Part shown: one piece after another, positions 32,397 through 41,218 of the stretch | How the letters are laid out: every line of letters begins with the position of its first letter | Position numbering within the stretch: the stretch's first letter is position 1 | Source of the DNA: JBMDXB01 sp048594975 | GTDB taxonomy: Bacteria; Acidobacteriota; Vicinamibacteria; Vicinamibacterales; 2-12-FULL-66-21 | Assembly (NCBI GenBank): GCA_048594975.1 | Contig: JBMDXQ010000088.1 | Location: forward strand, 1-64,000 | Length of the DNA: 64,000 bases | Direction of reading: 5' to 3' | The notes under the pieces: generated by a model | What the model saw: only the letters and a program-made list of their open reading frames with translations | Database searches by the model: none | Told to the model about the DNA's origin: nothing | Position numbers and translations under genes: made by a program

Positions 32397-35309
32397 ATGA
32401 ACCCCGAAACGCTTGCCCTGTTTCGCGAGGTGGCCGACAGATCGCCCAGCGAGCGCAAGGCGTATTACGCGGAGCGTCACATCGATGCGGCGCTGTGCGC
32501 GGAGGTCGAGGCGCTGCTGCGCCTCGACCCTCAGGGCGACTCGTTGCGCCACGACGTGGGTGCCGCTGCGGCCCGCGTTACGGGCGAGCCACACTCACGC
32601 CCGGGAACGTCCGAGACCGCGACGCAGGACGGGGGCCGTGCGGTGCCGACCACCGCGCAGCTGACCGGACGCCGCCTCGGCGTCTTCGAGGTGCAGGGGC
32701 TGCTCGGGGCCGGCGGGATGGGCGAGGTCTACCGGGCGCGCGATACGCGCCTCGGACGCGACGTCGCGATCAAGATCCTGCCGCACGCGTTCAAAGACAA
32801 TCGCGAACACGTCGCGCGCCTCCAGCGCGAGGCGCGGGTGCTGGCCTCGCTCAACCACCCGCACATCGGCGTGGTGTACGGGCTCGAGGAGGTGGACGGG
32901 CGCAACGCCGTGGTGATGGAGCTCGTCGAGGGTGAGACGCTCGCCGAGCGGCTGGCGCGCGGCCCGCTGCCGGTGAGCGAGGCGATCCAGATCGCCGGTC
33001 AGGTGGCCGAGGCGCTCGAAGCCGCCCATGTGCAGGGCATCGTCCACCGCGATCTCAAGCCGGCGAACATCAAGCAGCGGCCGGACGGCGCGGTCAAAGT
33101 GCTCGATTTCGGCCTGGCGAAGCCAGTGGCCTGGAGTGCCGAGGACGGCGAGCGCGTGACCGAGACGGGCGTGATCAGCGGCACACCCGCCTACATGAGC
33201 CCGGAGCAGGCGCGCGGCGATCCGGTGGACGGTCAGGCCGACATCTGGTCGTTCGGCGTGGTGCTGTTCGAGCTGCTGACCGGCGTCTCGCCGTTTGCGC
33301 GCCCGACGACGGCGGAGACGCTCGCCGCGGTGCTCGCCGCGGCGCCCGGCGACTCGCCGCTGCCGGCGGACACGCCGGCGAGCGTGCGGCGGCTGATTCG
33401 GCGCTGCCTGGAAAAAGATCGGCGGCGGAGGCTGAAGCATGCCGGCGACGCCCGCCTCGAGCTCGAGGAGGCGCTCTCGCACCCGGGCGTGGATGCTCCT
33501 TTTTTTCGAGCGCAGGTTGCTGCCGCTGCGAAGACGCGGCGCCTCGTACGAGCGGCCGCACTCGCCGCAGCGTTCGTTTCAGGCGCTGTCGTCGGCGCGT
33601 TGTGGCTGGCGGCGCAGCCTATCCCTTCCTCCGTTGTACGCACGATCATCCCGGCGGACACGTTGGTGAGCGGCACCGATCGCAGCTTCGCGTTCACGCC
33701 CGATGGCCGCAGCCTCGCGTACGTGAGCAGCGATGCCAGGCAAATCTTCGTTCGGCCGCTCGATTCGCTCGAGCCGACCGCCATCCTGACGACGGCGGCT
33801 TACATACGGGGGATGTACCCGGCTCCCGACGGACGGTGGTTGGCGTTCGTCGAAAACAACTTCACGCTGAAGAAGATCCCGACGGCCGGCGGGGCGGCCA
33901 TAACCGTGGCGACGATGGACGGACCATCACGCGGCCTGGCGTGGGGGCCGGACGACACGATCCTGTTCGCAAGCGGCGCGCCCGACACCGGGCTCCAGCG
34001 CGTGGCGTCCGGCGGCGGAGTCGTGGCCGTCCTGACGCGGCCCGACCACGCGCGCGGTGAGCTCGATCACGTACAGCCGGCGTGGCTGCCCGGCGGTCGC
34101 AGCCTGCTCTTCACGATTCTCTCCGCGCGCGGGGGCCTCGATGCGGCGAAAGTCGCGGCTCTCGATCTCGCCACGGGGGCGGCGCGCACCGTCATCGAGG
34201 GAGGCTACGGCGCGCGCTACCTTGAAAGCGGCCACCTTGTGTACGCGGCGGCAGGAACCTTGTGGGCGACGCGCTTCGATCTCGCGCGGCTGGAGACCCT
34301 GGGAGCACCGGTCGAAGTGCTCAAGTCGGTGATGATAGAGACCGTCGGAGCCACCCCCGAGTTCGACATCGCCCGCGACGGGACGCTGGCCTACTTACGC
34401 GATGCCGCCTCCAGCAATACGGGCGTGCCCGTCTGGGTCGACCGGGAGGGGCGCGAAACACCGTTGCCCGCGCCGCCGGCCGCGTACCGGCATCCCCGGC
34501 TTTCACCGGACGGCAAGCGCCTCGCCATCGATCCCCACCGAGGCGGCGACGGTGATATCTATATCTGGGAACTGGCGCGCCCGTGGTCCACTGCCGTCCG
34601 GATGACCGTCGCGCCGGGCATCGACTGGTTTCCGGTCTGGCGGAGCGAGCGACGGATCGTGTTTGGATCCTGGCGCGGAGGGAGGTTCAGCAATCTGTAT
34701 CAACTCGATCTCCGGACGGGCTCGACCGAACGGCTGACCGACAGCCACGACATGCAGCTGCCGACCTCGATCACACCGGACGGGGCGACGCTGATCTTCC
34801 ACAGTTTCATGAAAAGCCTGCAGGCGCTGCGACTGGACGCGCGCCGCGAACCGATCACGCTGGTCGAGACGCCCGGTGAAGAAAGAAACGGCGAGCTCTC
34901 ACCCGACGGGCGCTGGCTGGCGTACGAGGGCGAGAGCGCGTCCGTCCTGGGCCAGCTCGATATCTATGTGCGGCCGTTCCCGGATGTGAATCGGGGATTG
35001 TGGCAGGTCACGAGAAGCGGTGGGACGTTTCCGGTCTGGTCGCGCAACGGCCGCGAGCTGTTCTACGTCACGCTCGACGGGACGATGGTCGCCGTCACGG
35101 TCGAGACCTCGGGCAGCGTCTGGAAAGGCGGCAGTCCGACAGAGCTGTTCCGGGGCCAATACGACATCCGGGAGGGCAGTCTGGGACGCCAGTACGACGT
35201 CGCTCCCGACGGTCGATTTCTCATGCTCAAGCGTGAGGACACCGGCGACGCCCCGCACTTCGTCATCGTGCAGAACTGGGGGGTCGAGTTCACGCGGCAG
35301 CTGCGCTGA
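32397..35309 (+). CDS. Ser/Thr protein kinase with TolB/WD40-type periplasmic propeller
   Basis: 970 residues. A short N-terminal helical region (1-90) precedes a complete Hanks-type kinase (about 95-360): LLGAGGMGEVYRARD glycine loop, K126 in VAIKIL, HRDLKPANI with D219, DFGLAKP and GTPAYMSPEQARGDP. A membrane helix follows (about 381-402, RAAALAAAFVSGAVVGALWL), then a propeller of TolB/WD40-like blades (FAFTPDGRSLAYVSSDARQI, LSPDGKRLAIDPHRGGDGDI, LSPDGRWLAYEGES). The propeller should sense an envelope signal while the kinase acts in the cytoplasm; this design is highly expanded in Acidobacteriota. The ATG at 32397 follows a TATAAT box. Convergent with the CadC/TPR regulator gene. Confidence 0.92.
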   Translation: MNPETLALFREVADRSPSERKAYYAERHIDAALCAEVEALLRLDPQGDSLRHDVGAAAARVTGEPHSRPGTSETATQDGGRAVPTTAQLTGRRLGVFEVQGLLGAGGMGEVYRARDTRLGRDVAIKILPHAFKDNREHVARLQREARVLASLNHPHIGVVYGLEEVDGRNAVVMELVEGETLAERLARGPLPVSEAIQIAGQVAEALEAAHVQGIVHRDLKPANIKQRPDGAVKVLDFGLAKPVAWSAEDGERVTETGVISGTPAYMSPEQARGDPVDGQADIWSFGVVLFELLTGVSPFARPTTAETLAAVLAAAPGDSPLPADTPASVRRLIRRCLEKDRRRRLKHAGDARLELEEALSHPGVDAPFFRAQVAAAAKTRRLVRAAALAAAFVSGAVVGALWLAAQPIPSSVVRTIIPADTLVSGTDRSFAFTPDGRSLAYVSSDARQIFVRPLDSLEPTAILTTAAYIRGMYPAPDGRWLAFVENNFTLKKIPTAGGAAITVATMDGPSRGLAWGPDDTILFASGAPDTGLQRVASGGGVVAVLTRPDHARGELDHVQPAWLPGGRSLLFTILSARGGLDAAKVAALDLATGAARTVIEGGYGARYLESGHLVYAAAGTLWATRFDLARLETLGAPVEVLKSVMIETVGATPEFDIARDGTLAYLRDAASSNTGVPVWVDREGRETPLPAPPAAYRHPRLSPDGKRLAIDPHRGGDGDIYIWELARPWSTAVRMTVAPGIDWFPVWRSERRIVFGSWRGGRFSNLYQLDLRTGSTERLTDSHDMQLPTSITPDGATLIFHSFMKSLQALRLDARREPITLVETPGEERNGELSPDGRWLAYEGESASVLGQLDIYVRPFPDVNRGLWQVTRSGGTFPVWSRNGRELFYVTLDGTMVAVTVETSGSVWKGGSPTELFRGQYDIREGSLGRQYDVAPDGRFLMLKREDTGDAPHFVIVQNWGVEFTRQLR

Positions 35310-35356
35310 CCCGTACCCATGCGCTCAGGGTCATCGTTCGCGTGTCCGGCGGCAGG

Positions 35357-37258
35357 CTAGCGGGCAGCGGCGGGCGATGAGACCTGCGCCGCGCGCACCG
35401 GTGTGATGCCGGCTCGCCGCAGCAGATCCCGGAAGCGCGGGTCAGCGCGCATCGGATCCCAGTGCGGCTGTACCTTCAGGCCGCGGATCCATGCGCCGCC
35501 CTCGGCATCGTGTTTCTCCAACCACGCGAGTGCCCGATCGTGGTCACCGAGCGCCACGTAGGCGCTGGCGACGGAATACGCTCGGACCTCGGGTTCCTGC
35601 AGCAGGTACTGCAGCCGCGTCTCCCAGAAGCCTCTGATGCCTCGTCGAGCGGCGGCTGTTCTCAGCGCCGCCACCATTTCGCGATTCTGCTCGGAGAAGG
35701 TGAGCGGCGTAATGTACGCGTCCACCGCATCCTGCGGGCGGTTCAGCTGCTCGTAGGCTCGGCCGAGGTAGTTGTGGACCAGCGGAGAGTAGGGATCGAG
35801 CTCCAGCGTCCGCCGACACATATCGACGCATTCCTGGTAGCGGCGCGCGAGCAGCAGAATCACGGCCCTGTCGCGGTTCGCGAGGACCGACGTCGGATCC
35901 TGTGCCAGGGCGCGATCGGCCAGTGCCAGCGCCTCCCCGAACCTCCCGTCGTCTGCCAGTATCTGGGAATAGCAGTGCAGCACGAAGGGGTCGGCTGGAT
36001 CCAGCTCGAACGCCCGACGCATCTCGCGGTGGCCCGCTTCCGTGTCCCGGTCGAAGTGGAGCAGGATCCTCCCCAGGACCGCATGCGCCTGGGCGTCGGC
36101 CGGATCGAGATCGAGGGCGCGGCGCGCGGCCTGGCGCCCCTTCTCGACGAACGGCTTCGCCGGGCCCTGGAGCAGCGGGACGGAGATGTACGCGAACCCG
36201 AGCGAGGCGTAGGCTGCGGGGGAGCTGGCGTCGAGCCCGATCGCCTCCTCGAGCAGTTCCGCAGCGCGCTTGCTGTCGGCGACCGTCCGCCGAAGGAGGA
36301 GGTAACGTGCCCGCAGGAAGCGCTCGTATGCCGCGACGTTGGTGGGATGTTCCGGCACGGAGGTCGAATCGTCATTCCCGAGGCGAACGGCGAGCGCGCG
36401 GCTGACTTCCGTCGCCAGTGCGTCCTGCACGGTGAAGATGTCGCTCCACGGGAGGTCCCATTGCTGGGCCCACAACGTGGTGCCACGTGCGACGTCGAGC
36501 AGGCGGGCCGAGAGGCGTACGTTGCCCGCCACTCGCAGAAGGCTGCCTTCCAGCACCGCCTCGACGCCAAGCTCACGGCCCGCCGCACGAGGATCCGGGT
36601 GCAGCCGGCCGTACCGCTGCACGGCGTAAATCGACGGCACGCGCAACTGCTTCACCTGACCGAGCCTGATGATGACCGCTTCGGCCAGGCCGACCTCCAG
36701 TGCCTCGTCGCGCGCCTCGGCAATCAACGGGCGAAAAGGCAGCACGGCCACGGATCGTATCGGGCGCGTCGACTCGCTGACGCGGCTGCCGCTCCACACC
36801 GCGGCGACGGTGACGCTCACGATCAAGGCGGCGAGCACGAGCCGGGCCAGGGGGACGGCGCGCACACGCGAGTCCATCGGGATCGGGACGAGGGGCGCGT
36901 CGGAGCGGGCGGCTGTCGGTTGGGGCGGACCGACGGTGTGCACATCGGCCAGAAACCGGTAGCCACGCTTCGGAACTGTTTCGATGAACCGGGGCGCGCC
37001 TGCTGAATCCCGCAGCGACTGGCGGATTTTGTTCACGGCGACGTTCAGCGCCGTATCGAATTCGATGAAGGTGTCCTCGGCCCAGATCGCGCGACGCAAC
37101 TCCTCCCGCGTCACGATCTGACCGGGACTGCTCAGGAGCTGAGCCAGGACCTGGGCGGGCTGGCTCTGCAGCGGCACGCGCCGCCCGTTGCTGTGCAACT
37201 CGCCTGTCGAGAAGTCGAACTCGAAGCTGCCGAATCGCACGAGGCGCGGAGCGCTCAT
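35357..37258 (-). CDS. CadC-type winged-helix regulator with membrane helix and TPR domain
   Basis: 633 residues from the ATG at 37258 (MSAPRLVRFGSFEFDFSTGE). An OmpR/CadC DNA-binding domain (1-100; VTREELRRAIWAEDTFIEFD, IRQSLRDSAGAPRFIETVPK, RGYRFLA) is followed by one membrane helix (about 133-153), a FlgO/TolB-N-like segment (RSVAVLPFRPLIAE ... GVEAVLEGSLLRVAGNVRLS), then about six TPR repeats (RALDLDPADAQAHAVLGRIL, AFELDPADPFVLHCYSQILA). It ends with the DPMRADPRFRDLLRR tail. Membrane-bound one-component regulators of this kind bind DNA directly; the input signal is unknown. Confidence 0.92.
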   Translation of the reverse strand: MSAPRLVRFGSFEFDFSTGELHSNGRRVPLQSQPAQVLAQLLSSPGQIVTREELRRAIWAEDTFIEFDTALNVAVNKIRQSLRDSAGAPRFIETVPKRGYRFLADVHTVGPPQPTAARSDAPLVPIPMDSRVRAVPLARLVLAALIVSVTVAAVWSGSRVSESTRPIRSVAVLPFRPLIAEARDEALEVGLAEAVIIRLGQVKQLRVPSIYAVQRYGRLHPDPRAAGRELGVEAVLEGSLLRVAGNVRLSARLLDVARGTTLWAQQWDLPWSDIFTVQDALATEVSRALAVRLGNDDSTSVPEHPTNVAAYERFLRARYLLLRRTVADSKRAAELLEEAIGLDASSPAAYASLGFAYISVPLLQGPAKPFVEKGRQAARRALDLDPADAQAHAVLGRILLHFDRDTEAGHREMRRAFELDPADPFVLHCYSQILADDGRFGEALALADRALAQDPTSVLANRDRAVILLLARRYQECVDMCRRTLELDPYSPLVHNYLGRAYEQLNRPQDAVDAYITPLTFSEQNREMVAALRTAAARRGIRGFWETRLQYLLQEPEVRAYSVASAYVALGDHDRALAWLEKHDAEGGAWIRGLKVQPHWDPMRADPRFRDLLRRAGITPVRAAQVSSPAAAR

Positions 37259-37435
37259 GGCATGCAGCCTCCGTAGGGGGGCGCAGTGTACATCAAGCTG
37301 TCTACCTGGCGCCACAAATTACTGGAAAGCCGACGTTTATCGGTTAACTGCAGTTTCAGGTGCTGTCTATGGTGCCGCCCCACGCCGCGCGCTACGGTGC
37401 GCCCGAAGAACGCGCGCGCACAGGGGAGGTGCCAC

Positions 37436-37939
37436 ATGACGAAGAGGCGACTGGGATTCGCGACGGCGGGAATCCTCATCACGTTGGCGGGTGTTGCCCT
37501 GGCCACGCCGGGGGCGAACGTCGTCAGCAGCATCGTCTACGCGAGGGCAGCGTTCGCCGGCCCCGTCGATCTCATGTTCAGGTTCACTGAGAACCACGCG
37601 CCCGGCACGCAGGTCCTGCACGTGCTCAACGCGCAAGATACGGTCATGCAGCAGATCGTGTTCGGCCCGGGCGGCCATACCGGCTGGCACAGCCATCCCG
37701 GACCCGTGGTGGTGCTGGTCGCGCAGGGTGAGCTGACGTTCTACTCGGGCGAGGATCCCTCGTGCACCGGCCGGACCTTTTCGGCGGGCCAGGCGTTCAT
37801 CGATAGCGGACAGGGCCACGTCCACATCGCGCGCGCCAGCGAGACCGGCAACACCGTCCTGTGGGTGACCTACTTCGACGTCCCGCCGGGGCAACCATTT
37901 CGGCAGGACAAGCCAGATCCGGGGAACTGCACTTTCTGA
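37436..37939 (+). CDS. exported cupin-domain protein
   Basis: 167 residues. GGGAGGT lies six bases before the ATG at 37436. A signal peptide (RLGFATAGILITLAGVALA) is followed by a small cupin: the metal-binding first motif is GPGGHTGWHSHPGPVVVLVA with G-E-L-T-F, and the second motif is near FIDSGQGHVHIARAS. Metal site residues (H..H..E, H) look complete. Such exported cupins are of unknown function, often binding a small ligand. Divergent from the CadC/TPR gene by about 180 bases. Confidence 0.82.
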   Translation: MTKRRLGFATAGILITLAGVALATPGANVVSSIVYARAAFAGPVDLMFRFTENHAPGTQVLHVLNAQDTVMQQIVFGPGGHTGWHSHPGPVVVLVAQGELTFYSGEDPSCTGRTFSAGQAFIDSGQGHVHIARASETGNTVLWVTYFDVPPGQPFRQDKPDPGNCTF

Positions 37940-38083
37940 TTCGGCGACGACGCGTTCGAATGGCTCGATCGCGCGATCGAGGAACATGATCAGCTGATGA
38001 TGCCGATCAAGAGTTACACGTTCTTCGATTCGATTCGTGCCGACCAGCGTTTCCTGATGCTTCTGCGCAAGATGCGTCTGTGA
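37940..38083 (+). pseudogene. orphan C-terminal tail of a TPR/kinase-type protein
   Basis: 47 in-frame codons directly after the stop of the cupin gene: DAFEWLDRAIEEHDQLMMPI, then SYTFFDSIRADQRFLMLLRK and a stop. This is the standard tail of Acidobacteriota TPR and kinase-TPR proteins (WLxxAYEERDxxMMxIKxxPxFDPLRxDPRFxxLLRK). There is no start and no upstream repeats. Because it shares a frame with the cupin gene, readthrough would append it, but it is most simply a remnant. Confidence 0.62.
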
Positions 38084-38139
38084 CCGGTCTTTACATTGGG
38101 CGCCGGTCCCGATGGCCGGCGCTGCGGTGGATCGACACG

Positions 38140-39768
38140 CTACTTCCACCACGACGCCGCGAAGAAGTGCGAGGAGTCGCCGTCGAAGGCGGTCACGGTC
38201 CGTGTCAGCGCCCCGCCTTTCAGCGCCGCCTCGTACTCGTCCTGGTACTGCTCGGCGGTCATGCCATGCCGGTCCTTCCGGCCGGCGGTCGCGGCGTTCG
38301 CGAACACCACGCTGAAGAAGCGCTTGCCGCCGTGCAGGTAGGCGTTCAGGGAGACCGGCCGGCGCCCCTCGGCCTTCTCCCTGTCGTATTCCGCCTGGTA
38401 CTCCGCGTCGGGAATCCGGTTCCTGACGGTCCAGCCGCTGTACAGCTTGCGAAAGAGGGCGGTGTGATATCGCTGTCCGCCAAAGGACACCACCGACACG
38501 TTGGTCGCCGACATGCCCTTCATCGCGGCCGTCGTCATCGCCGCGACGAGCCCCTGTTCGGAGACGGCGCGGACGGGCATCGCGGGCGGCGCGCCCTTCA
38601 CGAAAATCACGGAGTATCGCGCCTGGTTCGAGGCGATGGAGCTCTCGAGGAGGACGGGCGAAAACCCATCCGCCGTGGCCTGCTTCAGGACCTCCTCGTA
38701 CTTGGCCGCGTCGACGAGGAAGTACGCCCGCCAGGGGCCCTTGGCGGGCCGCCACACGTGGTTGATGTAGCTCGCGCCGCCGACCTGGTACGTGTCGAGC
38801 CACTCCAGCCAGAAACCGGAATCCGTCAAATGCTCGAACATCGCCCCGAAGCGATCCGCCCGGTAGCCGTGGCGGGCGTATTCGGCGCCGAGCGAGCGCG
38901 ACGGCCAGACGAGGACTCTGCCCGGAGGGATAGGCTTCCCGCCGAAGCGACTCCACGGCGTCTGATACGGTCCCTTTGCATGATCGAGGGGCACGGACAG
39001 GCCGTTGCGGAAGTGGATCGGCATCGGCGTGCCCGCCGTCTTGGTCTCGCCGTCCTGCCCGCCCGTCTCACGGTGGATGTGCAGATGCGGAGCCGAGCTC
39101 GTCCCGGCATTGCCGACCTTCCCGAGGAGCTGTCCTTTCTTGACCGTCTTCGCTCCGGCCGGGTTCACGCGGATGTGCGGCCAGGCATCCCTCACGTCCG
39201 GAGAATCGATCAGCGGCAGCAACGTGTCGTTGTGGGGACACAGCGCCGCCGGCACCGTGCCCGGCTGGAAGTGAGCGTACTCGACGACGCTGCTGTCGGC
39301 GTGCTTGATCCAGAAGCCGTTGCCGCCGCCGTAAATCCGCGACTTGCTGCCCTCGTACTTCGTAATCTCGCTGTGGAAGAACCCCTCACCGGAACCGTTG
39401 GCCTTCAGGTTCTCCGGCGCATTCCGCCAGCACGCGAGCACGGTCCCGTCCTGCATCGCGTACACCGGCTTGCCGTACACGTAGTAGTCGCCGTTCTTCT
39501 CCAGGCTCTTGCCCTCCGGGACGTGCGCCCATTCCTTCTTCGAATCGCTCGAGAGATAGCGCAGGAGCCCGAGGTCGTAGCCGTGTTGTTGCGGTCCGCT
39601 GTCGCTGTGGATCGCCCGGCCCCAGTACACACGCTCGTCGTCCCGGAGATCGTCGGCCTTGAACGGAAGATCCCAGAGATCGGCCGCCACTGACGTTCCG
39701 GCGAGGCGGTAGAGGACAAACGCTACCACTGCCGCCGCCTGCATCGCGCGCTGCATCGGGTCGTTCAT
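38140..39768 (-). CDS. exported M23-type peptidase fused to BTRD1-like repeats
   Basis: 542 residues. Signal peptide (about 1-29), then a LytM/M23-type domain with its zinc pattern H62-x-x-D65 (QQHGYDLG) and H228-x-H230 (SAPHLHIHRE). From about residue 305 to the end are three repeats of the bacterial tandem repeat domain 1 type: FEHLTDSGFWLEWLDTYQVG ... ARYSVIFVKG, MTTAAMKGMSATNVSVVSFG ... FRKLYSGW, and a third ending HFFAASWW. M23 enzymes cut peptidoglycan cross-links; BTRD1 is otherwise known next to polyglycine-hydrolase-type serine hydrolases. The fusion suggests a secreted wall- or peptide-cleaving enzyme with binding repeats. Stand-alone gene, convergent with the cupin region. Confidence 0.82.
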   Translation of the reverse strand: MNDPMQRAMQAAAVVAFVLYRLAGTSVAADLWDLPFKADDLRDDERVYWGRAIHSDSGPQQHGYDLGLLRYLSSDSKKEWAHVPEGKSLEKNGDYYVYGKPVYAMQDGTVLACWRNAPENLKANGSGEGFFHSEITKYEGSKSRIYGGGNGFWIKHADSSVVEYAHFQPGTVPAALCPHNDTLLPLIDSPDVRDAWPHIRVNPAGAKTVKKGQLLGKVGNAGTSSAPHLHIHRETGGQDGETKTAGTPMPIHFRNGLSVPLDHAKGPYQTPWSRFGGKPIPPGRVLVWPSRSLGAEYARHGYRADRFGAMFEHLTDSGFWLEWLDTYQVGGASYINHVWRPAKGPWRAYFLVDAAKYEEVLKQATADGFSPVLLESSIASNQARYSVIFVKGAPPAMPVRAVSEQGLVAAMTTAAMKGMSATNVSVVSFGGQRYHTALFRKLYSGWTVRNRIPDAEYQAEYDREKAEGRRPVSLNAYLHGGKRFFSVVFANAATAGRKDRHGMTAEQYQDEYEAALKGGALTRTVTAFDGDSSHFFAASWWK

Positions 39769-40168
39769 GGCGGGATCATCCCTTTCGGGCTCCGAGTTCC
39801 AGCCACCGGGCGCGCGGCGGCCGGATCCGCAGGTGACGAACCGTGCGGGCGAGCGGGGACAGACCGTTGAACGGCACGCGGCGCGGACCTGTGACCGCTG
39901 GTCCTTCTCCGGCCCGCGACCGGTACGCGATGCATCAACGCCGTCGCGTCGACCGGCCCGAAGTTCTGGTGATCACGGTTGCTGCTCGTTGGGCCGCATG
40001 AGCCGCAGCGTGCGCTGGCCACGCACACGTGGGGGACCGCGTGCATCCTGCGCGCCGGTGCCGGCGGGTGTCAATCGCTTTCTTGCTGATCGACCGATGA
40101 AGCTCCGAGTCCGCGGTTCAGCCCGCCCGCATCGCCGGCGGCGACGCCGCTGCTATACTCCGCGCACG
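39769..40168. other. gap upstream of the glycosyltransferase operon
   Basis: Divergent region between the peptidase and glycosyltransferase genes. Only the extended -10 box at 40151-40159 is recognised. Confidence 0.45.
40151..40159 (+). promoter_or_regulatory. extended -10 promoter giving a nearly leaderless glycosyltransferase transcript
   Basis: TGCTATACT combines the TGn extension with TATACT at 40154-40159. Transcription would start around 40166-40169, at or just before the ATG at 40169, and no ribosome site fits between. The message is therefore predicted to be leaderless. Confidence 0.5.
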
Positions 40169-41218
40169 ATGGCCGCGACCGGCGCGCTCACCGAGAGCGC
40201 CACTCACTCCCGCCACACGTCACGGGGTTCCGCCAGGCCGACGCTCGCCGTCGTCATCCCCATCTGGAACGAGAGCTCCGGCCTCGAGGAGCTGTTCGGA
40301 CGGCTGCGGCGGGTGCTCGACGCGCTGTCCGATCTCGACGCGCAGGTGATTTACGTCAACGACGGGAGCACCGACGGCTCGCTCCAGACGCTGCTGCACC
40401 ACCACCAGCGCGATGCGCGCTTCACGGTGCTCGACCTGTCGCGCAACTTCGGCCAGCAGGCGGCCATTGCCGCCGGCCTCGCGGCGTCAACCGCCGACGC
40501 GACGGTCGTGATGGACGGGGACCTGCAGGACCCGCCGGAGCTGATCCCGGAGATGGTGGCGTGCTGGCGCGCCGGCGCCGAGGTGGTGCGCGCGCAGCGG
40601 CGAACGCGCCGGGAGCGCGGCGCGCGGCGCTGGTCGATCGCGCTCTTCGAGCGGCTCTTCGGCTGGCTGGCCGATTTCCCCATGCCCGCGCACGTCGGCG
40701 TCTTCGGGCTGCTCGATCGCCAGGCGCTCGACGAGCTGAACCGCCTGCCCGAGAAGAATCGTTTCCTGCCGGGCCTGCGCGCCTGGGTCGGCTTCGAGCA
40801 GCGCGCGGTCTACTACGATCGCGAGGCGCGTGCGGCGGGGCTGCCGAAGCAGGACTTCGGCCGCCTCGTGCAGTACGCGCTGAACGGCATCTTCAGCTTC
40901 TCCTACAAGCCGCTGCGGCTGATGGTCGTGATCGGCACCGTGATCTGCGTGGTCGGCTTCGTGCTCGCCAGCAGCTTCGTGATCAAACGCCTGGCCGGGA
41001 TCGAGCAGGCGCAGATGGGATTCACGACACTCGTCACGCTCCTGCTCTTCCTCGGTGGTGTGCAGCTCGTGTCGATTGGCCTGCTCGGCGAATACCTCGC
41101 GCGCATCTACGACGAGGTCAAGGCACGCCCGCTCTTCATCATCCGGCGGCGCGTACCGGATCCGCGAGCCGACGCGTCCGCAGAGCGCGCGATCGAGGCG
41201 CGGACTCCGGAACCATGA
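40169..41218 (+). CDS. GT2 family polyprenyl-phosphate glycosyltransferase (DPM1/ArnC-like)
   Basis: 349 residues. A GT-A domain: LAVVIPIWNESSGLEELFGR, the acidic motif VIYVNDGSTDGS, and DATVVMDGDLQDPPELIPEM with the metal-binding D-G-D. Two C-terminal membrane helices (LRLMVVIGTVICVVGFVLAS and LVTLLLFLGGVQLVSIGLLG) and GEYLARIYDEVKARPLFII are as in undecaprenyl-phosphate sugar transferases. It charges a lipid carrier with one sugar for use by GT-C enzymes. Its stop overlaps the ATG of the next gene (ATGA at 41215-41218). The two following GT-C genes are natural users of its product. Confidence 0.9.
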   Translation: MAATGALTESATHSRHTSRGSARPTLAVVIPIWNESSGLEELFGRLRRVLDALSDLDAQVIYVNDGSTDGSLQTLLHHHQRDARFTVLDLSRNFGQQAAIAAGLAASTADATVVMDGDLQDPPELIPEMVACWRAGAEVVRAQRRTRRERGARRWSIALFERLFGWLADFPMPAHVGVFGLLDRQALDELNRLPEKNRFLPGLRAWVGFEQRAVYYDREARAAGLPKQDFGRLVQYALNGIFSFSYKPLRLMVVIGTVICVVGFVLASSFVIKRLAGIEQAQMGFTTLVTLLLFLGGVQLVSIGLLGEYLARIYDEVKARPLFIIRRRVPDPRADASAERAIEARTPEP

